Assembly: GCA_002694885.1 (NCBI GenBank)
Contig: NZNM01000019.1
Coordinates: 1 to 34,528 of the forward strand
Length of the DNA stretch: 34,528 bases
Reading direction: 5' to 3'
Source: Opitutaceae bacterium
GTDB lineage: Bacteria; Verrucomicrobiota; Verrucomicrobiia; Opitutales; Opitutaceae
Made by a program: the position numbers and the translations under genes. A model generated the notes under the pieces. The model had not been told where the DNA came from and did no database searches. It saw only the letters and a program-made list of their open reading frames with translations. Shown here piece by piece: positions 15,708 to 25,171 of the stretch. Position 1 is the first letter of the stretch; every line of letters begins with the position of its first letter.

Positions 15708-17987
15708 CTAGTCGGATATGCGAAAGTCCACTTGGCGTTTGAAGCGATCTACGCGATGGACGAGAACATTTGCCTTTTGTCCAACTCGATAAGTCTTCCG
15801 AGTTCGTCTCCCGACGATTGCTGTCCCACTGTCGTTCACTCGGTAAAGATCGTCTTTCAGGGTAGAGATGTGAACCATGCCAAAGGCATTGGATTCGACT
15901 AGCTCGATAAACATGCCATGGTTTCTTACTTCGGTGATAACGGCCGTGAATTGAGTTCTCTTAGGCTTCTCCAGCTCGCGTTCAAAGAATTCAAGCAGCT
16001 TTACTTTAACGGACTCTCGTTCGGCCTCTGTGCTGTTTACTTCCGTATGACTCAAATGTTCGGCGAGCGTATTGGCGCGAGAGATCGTGTAGCCCCGACT
16101 CGAGGCGCCTTCTAGGGGACTATGCCCTTCAACTTTTACGAGGTAGTGTTCGAACACTCGATGAACAGCAAGATCGGAGTATCTTCGTATCGGCGATGTG
16201 AAATGGGTGTAGTTTTTCTTGTTCAATCCGTAGTGGCCATCTGGAGTCGATCGATAGCAGGCTTTTTTCAATGAGCGCAGCAATTGGGATTTCAGAATAT
16301 GGCTTTGGGGATGCGTATCCAGTTGGTGGGTGAGCTTGATCATTTCGGAACGTACGCTAAGATCAGCGACGGTTACGCCGAAGGTAGCCAGATAGTCGCG
16401 AAGCTCGTTGAGGCGGTCTTCGTCGGGATCGTCGTGAGTCCGGTAGATGCAGGGCAAACTGGCTCCTCGCATGGCTTTGGCAACAGCCTCGTTCGCGGCT
16501 AGCATGAATTCCTCGATTAACTGATGGCTCTCGTCGTTCGCTACCTTTTCCAGGCGATCGGCGTATCCATTTTCGTCTACGAATATTTTCGTTTCGCTCA
16601 TGTCGAGATCCAGGCTGCCCGTTCGCATCCGATCCGAGCGAAGTTTGGAAGCGATCTTCCAGAGTTTCCTGAGCGTGGTTTGCAGCAAACTGATTTCCTT
16701 TTCCGGGAGATCTGCGAGGGCTCTTCCGATAGACCCTGTTTGATGGGAAGGGGGAAGCTGTAGCTTACGGGCAGCGTTAATATCATCCTCGAAAAGGAGC
16801 GTGTAAGCTTGCTTATAAGTGAGGCGTTTGTTGCTGCGAATCACAGAATTCGCGAACTCGGCTCCCTTGAACTTTCCACCAGGAGTGAACGAGAGGAAAA
16901 CAGACTTGGTCAGCCTATCTTCGTCTTCCACGAGGCTGCATACGCCATTCGATAGCGCGTGAGGAAGCATGGGGATGACTTTACCTACCAGATAGGTCGA
17001 ATTCCCTCGAGCCCGAGCTTCCTTGTCTAAGGCGGACTCGGGCCTAACGTAGCTAGCTACATCCGCGATATGGATACCAATTCGAAATGTGTTATTCGAT
17101 TGTTCAAAGCTGAGGGCGTCATCAAAATCCTTTGCGTCATCGGGGTCGATAGTCAGAGTGTAGACTTCTCGAAGATCACTGCGTCCCTTAATTTGGTTAG
17201 GGTGAACCTTTTGGGGAATTCCTTTGGCTTCGTTCATCACGGCCTCTGGGAATTCAGGATTTAATTCGTATTTATGAAGAATCGACTGGAGCTCTGCCTG
17301 CGGTTCATGGGTGTCGCCGAGGTTCTCTATGATTTCCCCTTCAGGATTGACGTGCCGTTGTTCCCATTCGTGAAGTTTCACAACGACTTTGCTGCCCACT
17401 TTCGGTGTGGGCGATACTTTAGCCTTTTTAGGGTCAGTTACATAGATGTCGTGAACGATTCGGGGATCATCCGGAACGACATAGTGAAAAAATCGGGTCT
17501 TTTGCAGATTACCGACAATCGTTTTCCGAGCTCGCTTTTGTATTCGAATGACGCGGCCTCTGACTCGGTCAGAAAATCGGTTTTGATGCCGTCGCCGCCC
17601 TCTCCGTTGCCGATTTGAAGGTTGTTCGAACTTTTCGTACAATCGAACGACAACGCGATCTTCGTGCATGGATACACCGGTATCGGCTGCGTCGATTTCT
17701 ATCGGTTCGACTGCATTTCCAGATCCGGTTTCGTCAGGAATCACGAATCCAGATCCGTTTTGTCGAAACCGTATGACGCCAGTTGTCAAATCGACGTCTC
17801 CAGGAATGCAATATCGGTCGCCTTTTACGATAATTAGCCGCCCTTGGCTGGTTAAGAGGCGCAGTTCATGATCGAGTTTGCGTCGATCCTTTTTGCCCAG
17901 GCCAAGGGACTCGGAGAGCTGATTCTTGGTTTTGGGGGTGTAATCCCCGGATTGGGCGAGAGCGATGATACGTTCTCTAAGTTTCAT
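15708..17987 (-). CDS. rnr: Ribonuclease R
   Basis: Processive 3'-5' exoribonuclease that degrades structured RNA and takes part in rRNA and mRNA turnover. The 759-residue protein has an N-terminal helix-turn-helix region (about 1-60), cold-shock-type RNA-binding domains (about 65-235), and an RNB catalytic domain (about 270-600) with the metal-binding cluster DPDDAKDFDDA at 281-291 and RRYSDLAVHR further on. A C-terminal S1 domain follows (about 680-757) that ends VHRVDRFKRQVDFRISD. It lacks the long Lys-rich tail found in some relatives. It is divergent from glgA with 58 bases between the two starts. Confidence 0.95.
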   Translation of the reverse strand: MKLRERIIALAQSGDYTPKTKNQLSESLGLGKKDRRKLDHELRLLTSQGRLIIVKGDRYCIPGDVDLTTGVIRFRQNGSGFVIPDETGSGNAVEPIEIDAADTGVSMHEDRVVVRLYEKFEQPSNRQRRGRRRHQNRFSDRVRGRVIRIQKRARKTIVGNLQKTRFFHYVVPDDPRIVHDIYVTDPKKAKVSPTPKVGSKVVVKLHEWEQRHVNPEGEIIENLGDTHEPQAELQSILHKYELNPEFPEAVMNEAKGIPQKVHPNQIKGRSDLREVYTLTIDPDDAKDFDDALSFEQSNNTFRIGIHIADVASYVRPESALDKEARARGNSTYLVGKVIPMLPHALSNGVCSLVEDEDRLTKSVFLSFTPGGKFKGAEFANSVIRSNKRLTYKQAYTLLFEDDINAARKLQLPPSHQTGSIGRALADLPEKEISLLQTTLRKLWKIASKLRSDRMRTGSLDLDMSETKIFVDENGYADRLEKVANDESHQLIEEFMLAANEAVAKAMRGASLPCIYRTHDDPDEDRLNELRDYLATFGVTVADLSVRSEMIKLTHQLDTHPQSHILKSQLLRSLKKACYRSTPDGHYGLNKKNYTHFTSPIRRYSDLAVHRVFEHYLVKVEGHSPLEGASSRGYTISRANTLAEHLSHTEVNSTEAERESVKVKLLEFFERELEKPKRTQFTAVITEVRNHGMFIELVESNAFGMVHISTLKDDLYRVNDSGTAIVGRRTRKTYRVGQKANVLVHRVDRFKRQVDFRISD

Positions 17988-18045
17988 AAAGCTTGGTAGG
18001 AATTAGATTGGATTCCAAAATAGATCGATTAGTTTAAGGGTAACG

Positions 18046-19485
18046 ATGAAGATTATACACGCCGTGAGCGAGATGTTCCCTTTCCTAAAAACAGGAGGGC
18101 TGGCTGATGTTGCGGGAGCTTTGTGCAAGTCCTTGTCTCGGTTTGGACATGATGTTTCGATTTTTTTGCCTGGCTACCGCAAGATTATCGAATCTCCAGA
18201 GTTTGCTAAAGCCAAACTTAAGGTGATTTTGCAAGTAGAGCTCGGAGACGAGTATCTTAGAGGGGAACTTTACGCTTTGCCGTTGGGCAAGCGCCAGACA
18301 ATGTATGTGATTCGTCGCGACGAGTTTTTTGATCGCTCAAGCCCTTACGGCTCCGCAAATCGCGATTACGATGACAACGATCGGCGATTCATTTGGTATT
18401 GCAAGGCAATTGTAGAAGGCATGCGTCTACTAGAACTCAAGGCAGATGTCTTTCATTGCCACGATTGGCAAACTGGGCTGGCTCCCTTGTTTTTGCGCGT
18501 TGCCGAGGAGGAGTATGGCACGTCATTAGCCCTAAAGACTTTTTTCTCCATACATAATATGGCGTTTCAAGGTCTTTTCCCGAGCAATTCCTTCCGCTAC
18601 ACGAATCTTCCGAGCGAGTTCAACGAATTGGACGGAATCGAGTTTTACGAGCAGATCAGCCTGATCAAGGGTGGGATCTTTTTTTCCGACAAGATCATTA
18701 CCGTTAGTCCGAACTACGCAAAAGAGATTCTGACTCCAGAATTTGGATGCGGAATGGAAGGCGCTTTAAAAACGCGCTCCTCGGATCTGATTGGCATCGC
18801 CAATGGCATCGATACTGAGGTTTGGGACCCTAACACAGACGATCGATTGCCAGCAAACTATTCGCTCTCGAATCTGGAAGGAAAGCGCACCTGTCGGTCT
18901 CACCTTATCGAGAAGCTGGGGCTAGCCGAGACCGAGAATCCGATTTATGGAATCGTTTGCCGGCTAACCGAGCAAAAGGGTTTGGACATCCTGCTGAGCC
19001 AAATGAGCTTCTTCAGCAAACAGGATTGTCGGCTAGTGGTGTTGGGTTTGGGCGATCCTAAGTTCGAACGCGCGTTGAAACGGTGGGCGAGAACCCGTCC
19101 TGACAAGATTGCCGTGTGCACTGTTCTGGATGAAACCATGTCTCATTTAGTGGAAGCAGGGTCTGACTATTGCCTGATGCCTTCTATCTTTGAGCCGTGT
19201 GGGTTGAATCAGATGTATAGCCAGCGATATGGAACGCCTCCCCTCGCGTCGAATGTGGGAGGCCTGCATGACACCATCGACGATTTCCGGGAGAATCCGG
19301 AGACTGGCACGGGCCTGTTATTCGAGCCGAGCGAACCTCATTTCAAGAATGCCTTGGAAGAATCGCTTTCTATTTTTAGATCCGAGGGTGAGTATCAACG
19401 GATGCAGGCAAATGGGATGAAGCGCGATTTTTCCTGGTCCAATGCGGCAAAGGAGTATGAAGCCCTGTATTCGGACTCTATTTGA
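18046..19485 (+). CDS. glgA: Glycogen (starch) synthase
   Basis: GT5-family glycosyltransferase that extends alpha-1,4-glucan chains from ADP-glucose. The 479-residue protein has the N-terminal motif KTGGLADVAGAL with Lys15, which binds the donor phosphate. The acceptor-side segment HCHDWQTGLAPLF lies near residue 140. The C-terminal Rossmann domain has IYGIVCRLTEQKGLDIL and the catalytic-site region PSIFEPCGLNQMYSQRYGTPP near 385. Length is normal for the bacterial enzyme. An AAGGGT motif lies 5 bases before the ATG. No other glycogen gene (glgB, glgC or glgP) is in the window, so it stands apart from the usual cluster. Confidence 0.95.
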   Translation: MKIIHAVSEMFPFLKTGGLADVAGALCKSLSRFGHDVSIFLPGYRKIIESPEFAKAKLKVILQVELGDEYLRGELYALPLGKRQTMYVIRRDEFFDRSSPYGSANRDYDDNDRRFIWYCKAIVEGMRLLELKADVFHCHDWQTGLAPLFLRVAEEEYGTSLALKTFFSIHNMAFQGLFPSNSFRYTNLPSEFNELDGIEFYEQISLIKGGIFFSDKIITVSPNYAKEILTPEFGCGMEGALKTRSSDLIGIANGIDTEVWDPNTDDRLPANYSLSNLEGKRTCRSHLIEKLGLAETENPIYGIVCRLTEQKGLDILLSQMSFFSKQDCRLVVLGLGDPKFERALKRWARTRPDKIAVCTVLDETMSHLVEAGSDYCLMPSIFEPCGLNQMYSQRYGTPPLASNVGGLHDTIDDFRENPETGTGLLFEPSEPHFKNALEESLSIFRSEGEYQRMQANGMKRDFSWSNAAKEYEALYSDSI

Positions 19486-19520
19486 TCAAAACGGTTCGAC
19501 AATCGGTACTTAAAATTTGA

Positions 19521-20882
19521 ATGCAATTTAGGCGGGAGGTAGTTTTGCCTTGTTCGGCGCGGGAGGCGTTCGAGTGGCATGCTCGAGAGGGAGCGTTTGA
19601 GCGGCTTGCCCCGCCTTGGGATCGGCTGGAAATTCTGTCTCGCTCGGGAAACGGCATCGATGAAGGATCGACGATTCGCTTGAAACTTCGAAAACTGGGC
19701 ATCTCAAAAGAGTGGATAGCCAAGATAAGCGAGCGCCTGGATGGGGTCTATTTCAAGGATATACAAGTAAAGGGCCCTTTCGCCAAGTGGGAGCACACGC
19801 ACAGTTTCGAAGAGTCAGGTTCTTCCAATGCCGTATTGGCCGATGAAATTGAATACGCGTTGCCGGGTGGGCCCATCGGGAGTTGGCTTGGGAATGATCG
19901 TGTCCGATCGGAATTGGAAAGAGTTTTCAGGTATCGGCATGAGATTACCAAAAGCGATTTGACGTTGTGGGATCGATACAGAAATCGAAAAAGATTGAAC
20001 ATCCTTATTTCTGGAGGCCATGGATTTATTGGCAGCCGACTCAGCGTATTCCTGAGGAGCCAGGGGCATACCGTAGCTGTATTGTCCCGAACTCCGAAAA
20101 CCGGGGATGTCGGATGGGATCCAAGCTCTGGGTCTATTTCTCGCGATCAATTGGAAGGTTTTGACGCGGTTATCCATTTAGCTGGTGAAAACCTTGCTTC
20201 TGGAAGATGGAATGCCCAACGAAAAGAACGCTTGTGGAAAAGCCGCGTAGATGGGACGAAGCTCCTGGTCCAGGCATTGGGACAGGTGAAGCGACGGCCA
20301 AGCGCGTTCATTTCCGCCTCTGGAATCGGCTATTATGGAGATAGCGGCGATCACGTCGCGCGAGAAACTGAACCTCTCGGAGAAGGTTTTCTTGCAGAAC
20401 TTTGTCAGGCTTGGGAATCGGAAGCTCTCGTATTGGAGAGCTATGTTGAAAACGTTATACGTTTGAGAACGGGAGTCGTTTTAGATGCGAGAGGCGGCGC
20501 TTTGGCCAAGATGCTTCTGCCATTCAAGCTGGGGCTCGGAGGAGCCCTAGGTGTTGGAACGCAATGGATGCCATGGATTGCTTTGGAGGATTGGATCGGT
20601 TCCGTCTACCACCTACTAATGGAAGAGAAGACCGGTCCCTTCAATCTGGTAGCCCCGAATCCCGTTACGAGTCGAGAATTTGCCAGGACATTGGGGGCGG
20701 TTTTGAGTCGTCCTGCATTTATGGATGTTCCCGCTCCGGTTTTGAGGCTCGTACTTGGAGAATTCGCTGATGAGGGTTTACTATCCAGCTGTCGAGCCTA
20801 TCCATCTGCGCTCGAATCCTCGGGCTATGAGTTTAGGCATCCTGACATTGGGGACGCATTGCGTATTACTTTGGGGAGATAA
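19521..20882 (+). CDS. SRPBCC domain fused to a TIGR01777 (SDR11/YfcH-like) epimerase
   Basis: A 453-residue two-domain protein. Residues about 1-150 form an SRPBCC/START-like ligand-binding domain (MQFRREVVLPCSAREAFEWH, later KWEHTHSFEE). Residues about 155-453 form an extended SDR of the TIGR01777 group: NAD(P)-binding ISGGHGFIGSRL at about 157-168, then AVIHLAGENLASGRW, and the active-site region SASGIGYYGDSGDHVARE with a catalytic-type Tyr. The C-terminal extension (PVTSREFARTLGAVLSRPA) matches the family. The substrate is unknown. The fusion is known in the family. It follows glgA by 35 bases and may share its transcript, though no functional link is known. Confidence 0.88.
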   Translation: MQFRREVVLPCSAREAFEWHAREGAFERLAPPWDRLEILSRSGNGIDEGSTIRLKLRKLGISKEWIAKISERLDGVYFKDIQVKGPFAKWEHTHSFEESGSSNAVLADEIEYALPGGPIGSWLGNDRVRSELERVFRYRHEITKSDLTLWDRYRNRKRLNILISGGHGFIGSRLSVFLRSQGHTVAVLSRTPKTGDVGWDPSSGSISRDQLEGFDAVIHLAGENLASGRWNAQRKERLWKSRVDGTKLLVQALGQVKRRPSAFISASGIGYYGDSGDHVARETEPLGEGFLAELCQAWESEALVLESYVENVIRLRTGVVLDARGGALAKMLLPFKLGLGGALGVGTQWMPWIALEDWIGSVYHLLMEEKTGPFNLVAPNPVTSREFARTLGAVLSRPAFMDVPAPVLRLVLGEFADEGLLSSCRAYPSALESSGYEFRHPDIGDALRITLGR

Positions 20883-20966
20883 TAGAAGATCAAATAAGGA
20901 TAAGCGAATTGAGACGAATGTTCCGAGATTGACTCTGAGTCGGCTGCGCTCCAAAGGAAGGGCGAG

Positions 20967-21926
20967 ATGTCTAGGATTTATCCCAATATAACGGCGGCGA
21001 TTGGTCATACGCCTTTAGTCAAATTGAATGCCCTGGCAGAGGGACTGGAAGCTGAGGTTCTGGTCAAGTGCGAGTTCTTTAATCCGCTTTCTAGCATAAA
21101 AGACCGGATAGGCATCGCGATGATAGAGGCGGCTGAGAAAGCGGGAAAACTTAGGGAGGGCAGCGTCATTATCGAGCCCACATCCGGCAATACCGGTATT
21201 GCTCTAGCATTTATCGCTGCTGCTAAAGGTTATCGGCTAATTCTAACAATGCCGGAAACCATGTCGATGGAGCGGCGTGTGCTTTTGAATATGCTGGGAG
21301 CGGATCTCGTCCTTACTCCAGGACCCAAAGGTATGCCGGGCGCCATCGCTAAGGCCCAAGAGCTAATGGAAGAGCATGGGGACAACGCTTTTATGCCCCA
21401 GCAGTTCGAGAATCCCGCTAACCCGGAAATTCATCGACGTACGACGGCGGAAGAAATTTGGGAAGCGACGGGTGGCGAGATCGATGCTTTTGTCACGGGT
21501 GTAGGAACAGGTGGAACGATCACCGGGGTTTCGGAAGTGATCAAGAGTCGGCGTCACTTGAAGACCGTAGCGGTCGAACCTACCAATAGCCCGGTGATTT
21601 CCGGCGGCAATCCAGGTCCGCATAAGATTCAAGGAATTGGAGCGGGTTTTATTCCTAAGAATTGCAACACGCAAATCATCGATGAAGTCATTACGGTTGA
21701 GAACGACGATGCCTTTGCAACGGCCCAGGCGGCGGCTCTCAAGGATGGACTGAGCGTTGGCATTTCTTCAGGCGCCACGATTTGGGCGGCTATCGAGCTA
21801 GCGAAACGTCCGGAAATGGCGGGCAAGCGGATTGTGACTATAGCTGCCAGTAGTGGCGAACGCTACATAAGCACGCCTCTTGGGGAAGCTGCAAGGGCCG
21901 CGGCTGCTGCCGCTGTCGTTTCCTGA
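20967..21926 (+). CDS. cysK: Cysteine synthase A (O-acetylserine sulfhydrylase)
   Basis: PLP enzyme that makes cysteine from O-acetylserine and sulfide. The 319-residue protein has the PLP-binding Lys45 in NPLSSIKDRIG, the substrate loop PTSGNTGIALAF at about 72-83, the phosphate-binding GVGTGGTITG near 175, and the C-terminal SSGATIWAA region. All match CysK and not threonine synthase or CBS-type enzymes with extra domains. A GAAGG motif lies 6 bases before the ATG. No serine acetyltransferase gene (cysE) is close by. The C-terminus ends in a run of Ala (EAARAAAAAAVVS), which is slightly unusual. Confidence 0.95.
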   Translation: MSRIYPNITAAIGHTPLVKLNALAEGLEAEVLVKCEFFNPLSSIKDRIGIAMIEAAEKAGKLREGSVIIEPTSGNTGIALAFIAAAKGYRLILTMPETMSMERRVLLNMLGADLVLTPGPKGMPGAIAKAQELMEEHGDNAFMPQQFENPANPEIHRRTTAEEIWEATGGEIDAFVTGVGTGGTITGVSEVIKSRRHLKTVAVEPTNSPVISGGNPGPHKIQGIGAGFIPKNCNTQIIDEVITVENDDAFATAQAAALKDGLSVGISSGATIWAAIELAKRPEMAGKRIVTIAASSGERYISTPLGEAARAAAAAAVVS

Positions 21927-22010
21927 TCAGGCTAGGGAACGTTTGATAGCATTCATGGCGACGGTCTTTGTCGCTTTTGTCATTCGTATCTGAACCGAAT
22001 GATGAAAAAG

Positions 22011-22044
22011 TTGCACTATTTTAATACTTAATGTATTAGTGCAA
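22011..22044. promoter_or_regulatory. Inverted repeat ahead of the AraC-type gene, probable operator
   Basis: Perfect 8-base arms TTGCACTA (22011-22018) and TAGTGCAA (22037-22044) enclose a shorter ATAC/GTAT pair with a TTAAT centre. The sequence is AT-rich and ends 15 bases before the ATG at 22060, a place where a repressor or autoregulator would block expression. It could also form a leader hairpin. Its position favours the 22060 start, since a GTG start at 22039 would lie inside the repeat. Confidence 0.5.
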
Positions 22045-22059
22045 TTAAAACACCTTTTA

Positions 22060-22929
22060 ATGAAAGTCCTCGATGGAATCAATTCGGATTTACCTGTCAA
22101 CGATGCTTCAATCGGATTATATCATATTGATAAGCAATTAGTTGAAAATTCGGCACATCGGCACGGTTGCCATGAGATTGTGGCCATTACTCGAGGTAGA
22201 GGTAAGGTTCAGATCGGGTCCTTCTCAGGTGATTTCGGACCTGGATCCGTGGCCTTTGTCAGAAGCGAAACGGATCACTATTGGAGCTCGGATATCGCGA
22301 GTGGTCATATATCTGCGATTTTCCTTCACGTTCCCAAATCGGTGTTTTCCAGAGCCTTGTTGGCCTTACCCGAATCCTACGGAGTCCGTCGATTGTTTGC
22401 TGAGGGACGTATCGGATCGATATGCCGCTTTCCTGAAATCGATCGTGTTGGATCGAGATTGAGAACAATCAGGGGAGCTCGCGGGTTTTTGCGCCTGGCT
22501 CGTTTCTACGCTCTCATCGATTTGCTCGTTTCGTACGAAGATTGGCAAGTTATTGATAATCAAAAATTAAATGCGTACAAAATTCGTGATAGCGTACATC
22601 TTAGGACTGCGTGCGAGTATATTGCTGAACACTTGAGTGAAGACCTGAATCGCGATTCTCTAGCGACTCAATTGGGCATGAACCCTAGTTCCTTTTCCCG
22701 ATTTTTCCGGAGAGCTAGCGGGCAGAAATTCAATGACTATTTAAATGTTATACGCATTCGAGAAGCGGCAAAAATGTTGGCGACTCGACGTCGACTGCCG
22801 GTTTCGTCAATTGCGAGATCATGCGGCTATTCGAATCTGAGCGTATTCAACCAGCAATTTCGAAAGCGATTGGGAATGACTCCGCGCGACTATCGGCGGC
22901 AGCTTGAATTTGAGCCGATTTCGCCTTAG
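22060..22929 (+). CDS. AraC family transcriptional regulator
   Basis: DNA-binding regulator of about 289 residues. The N-terminal part is a cupin-like sensing domain (about 20-90) with HRHGCHEIVAITRGRGKVQIG and FGPGSVAFVRSETDHYW, including several His residues typical of such domains. The C-terminal 100 residues hold two helix-turn-helix motifs: LNRDSLATQLGMNPSSFSRF with FRRASGQKFNDYLN, and LPVSSIARSCGYSNLSVFNQ with FRKRLGMTPRDYRR. This is the full AraC/XylS DNA-binding module. The target and ligand are unknown. It may control itself through the inverted repeat just upstream, and the leuCD-exbBD genes begin 90 bases after its end, but a regulatory link is only a guess. Confidence 0.9.
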   Translation: MKVLDGINSDLPVNDASIGLYHIDKQLVENSAHRHGCHEIVAITRGRGKVQIGSFSGDFGPGSVAFVRSETDHYWSSDIASGHISAIFLHVPKSVFSRALLALPESYGVRRLFAEGRIGSICRFPEIDRVGSRLRTIRGARGFLRLARFYALIDLLVSYEDWQVIDNQKLNAYKIRDSVHLRTACEYIAEHLSEDLNRDSLATQLGMNPSSFSRFFRRASGQKFNDYLNVIRIREAAKMLATRRRLPVSSIARSCGYSNLSVFNQQFRKRLGMTPRDYRRQLEFEPISP

Positions 22930-23019
22930 TGGAGACAGGGCTCTCACATGGATTCTTACTTGATAGTGGATTAGACCGCGGTGATTCTATCGAGATACAT
23001 AAGCATATTAGGAAATAAA

Positions 23020-24444
23020 ATGAGCCAGTCACTATTCGAAAAAGTTTGGGAAGCCCATGCAGTTAAGGAGCTGTCGAATGGACAAACACAGCTGTTGATA
23101 GGAACGCACTTGATTCATGAAGTTACCAGTCCTCAGGCATTTGGCATGCTTCGGGACTTGAACTTGCCGGTAGCCTATCCGAACCGGACTTTCGCTACCG
23201 TGGACCATATTGTGCCTACGGATCAGCGACAAGAGCCTTTTGCTGATCCCTTGGCTGATGGCATGGTTAAGGAGCTACGCAAGAACTGCGAAGAAACCGG
23301 GATCACGTTTTTCGATTTGCCGAGCGGCAAGCAGGGGATTGTTCACGTAGTCGGGCCCGAGCAAGGGATTACGCAGCCGGGGACGACGATTGCTTGTGGC
23401 GATTCCCATACGTCCACTCACGGCGCGTTTGGCGCTATTGCTTTCGGAGTGGGGACGACGCAAATTAGAGATTTGCTGGCTACGCAAACTATGGGCATCG
23501 GCAAGCTGAAGGTGCGCCGTATCAACGTCAATGGCGAGTTGCGTCCTGGAGTCTACGCTAAGGACGTTATCCTGCATGTCATCCGTAAGCTTGGAGTAAA
23601 AGGAGGGACCGGATTCGCATACGAGTATGGAGGGTCGGTTTTCGAAAATTTTTCGATGGAAGAGCGAATGACGGTTTGCAATATGTCCATCGAAGGTGGG
23701 GCTCGAGTTGGATACGTCAATCCCGATGAGAAGACCTTCGGGTACCTAAAGGGAAGACCGTATTCGCCTAGCGGTGACGATTGGGATAAGGCTGTGGAAA
23801 ACTGGAGTTCCTTTGCTAGCGATCCAGATTGCCAATACGATGACGTTGTTGATTTCAACGCGGAAGATATCGCTCCTACGGTGACGTGGGGCATCAACCC
23901 TGAGCAGGCCATCTCTGTGGAAGAGAATATTCCCACCGTAGAGGGGTCGAATGAATCGGATAAGGATTTGGTGGCGGAAGCCCTTGAATATATGAAGCTG
24001 CCGGAGGGGCAGCCAATCAAAGGCACGAAGGTAGACGTTTGTTTCATTGGTTCCTGCACCAATGGCCGGCTTTCGGATTTCGAGGAAGCCGCGAAATATC
24101 TCAAAGGGCATCGAGTCGCGGATAGCGTTAAAGCGATCGCGGTCCCCGGTTCTCAGATCGTTGACGGAATTTGTCGGGAAAAGGGTATCGACAAAGTCTT
24201 CGAAGAAGCGGGTTTTGAATGGCGGGGCGCCGGTTGCTCGATGTGTCTTGCAATGAATCCTGACAAGCTAATCGGCGATCAGTTGAGCGCTAGTTCCAGC
24301 AATCGGAATTTCAAGGGGAGACAAGGCAGTCCGACGGGTCGAACTGTATTGATGAGCCCGGTTATGGTAGCGGCTGCTGCCGTCCGCGGAGAAATTTCCG
24401 ATGCTCGAGAAGTTTTTGGAGTCGGTGAACTGGTGAATGCGTAA
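23020..24444 (+). CDS. leuC: 3-isopropylmalate dehydratase large subunit
   Basis: With LeuD it isomerises 2-isopropylmalate to 3-isopropylmalate in leucine synthesis. From the ATG at 23020 the protein has 474 residues. This start has an AGGA motif 7 bases upstream and gives the family N-terminus ([14 protein letters not shown]), whereas a GTG at 22981 would add 13 residues without similarity. The three [4Fe-4S] cysteines are present: Cys346 in GSCTNGR, and Cys406 and Cys409 in GAGCSMC. The motifs VDHIVPT and [14 protein letters not shown] are also seen. Length and residue positions match the standard bacterial enzyme. leuD follows 20 bases later; leuA and leuB are not in the window. Confidence 0.96.
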   Translation: MSQSLFEKVWEAHAVKELSNGQTQLLIGTHLIHEVTSPQAFGMLRDLNLPVAYPNRTFATVDHIVPTDQRQEPFADPLADGMVKELRKNCEETGITFFDLPSGKQGIVHVVGPEQGITQPGTTIACGDSHTSTHGAFGAIAFGVGTTQIRDLLATQTMGIGKLKVRRINVNGELRPGVYAKDVILHVIRKLGVKGGTGFAYEYGGSVFENFSMEERMTVCNMSIEGGARVGYVNPDEKTFGYLKGRPYSPSGDDWDKAVENWSSFASDPDCQYDDVVDFNAEDIAPTVTWGINPEQAISVEENIPTVEGSNESDKDLVAEALEYMKLPEGQPIKGTKVDVCFIGSCTNGRLSDFEEAAKYLKGHRVADSVKAIAVPGSQIVDGICREKGIDKVFEEAGFEWRGAGCSMCLAMNPDKLIGDQLSASSSNRNFKGRQGSPTGRTVLMSPVMVAAAAVRGEISDAREVFGVGELVNA

Positions 24445-24464
24445 TAAGAAAGAGATTTAATAAA

Positions 24465-25067
24465 ATGGCTTTAGAAAAAATAACATCAGTTAGTGGCGCG
24501 GGCGTTTACGTTCCTGGAAACGAGATCGATACCGATCGGATCATTCCGGCTAGATTTATGAAGTGCGTTACATTCGACGGACTTGGAGAATATTTGTTCT
24601 ACGATGTCCGTAAGAATGAAAACGGGAGCGATAAAGATCATCCGCTTAATGATTCTAGATTTTCGGAAGCTAGCATCCTGTTGTCCGGGGCGAACTTCGG
24701 ATGCGGCAGCTCCAGAGAGCATGCCCCGCAAGCTCTTTATCGTTATGGCTTTAGAGGAATAATCGCCGAAAGTTACGCCGAAATATTCTTTGGAAACTGC
24801 ACAACTTTAGGAATTCCTTGCTTTTGCGCGGCCAAAGAGGACATCGAGGCGATCGCAGCTTCAATTGAAGCGGATCCAAGCGTTGAAATAACGCTCGATG
24901 TGGAAAATGAGCGCATCCGGGTTGGCGATCAGAGCTATACTGCAGTCGTAAGGGAGACAGCCCGGAAAGCCCTTTGCGAAGGTAAGTGGGACATGATAGG
25001 CGAATTGAAGGAAGGGGAGTCTCAAGTGGCGGCAGTGGTAGGGAAGCTACGGTACATGGCTCGCTAA
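24465..25067 (+). CDS. leuD: 3-isopropylmalate dehydratase small subunit
   Basis: Swivel-domain subunit that completes the active site of LeuC. The 200-residue protein has the family landmarks: VPGNEIDTDRIIPARFMK near the N-terminus, GANFGCGSSREHAPQAL at about 66-82 and AESYAEIFFGNCTTLGIPC at about 97-115. The length fits the bacterial LeuD that works with a separate LeuC. Only 20 bases separate it from leuC, so the two form one transcription unit. The following exbB gene starts 104 bases after its stop, so read-through is possible but not certain. Confidence 0.96.
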   Translation: MALEKITSVSGAGVYVPGNEIDTDRIIPARFMKCVTFDGLGEYLFYDVRKNENGSDKDHPLNDSRFSEASILLSGANFGCGSSREHAPQALYRYGFRGIIAESYAEIFFGNCTTLGIPCFCAAKEDIEAIAASIEADPSVEITLDVENERIRVGDQSYTAVVRETARKALCEGKWDMIGELKEGESQVAAVVGKLRYMAR

Positions 25068-25171
25068 AACTAGTAGCGGCCGTTTCCTTTTTAGGATTGC
25101 CCGACTAGAGAAAGCTCTCTTAAGGATCGCAATCGTTATCCCGAACCTGTTCGCATTCAGGGCGATTATCT

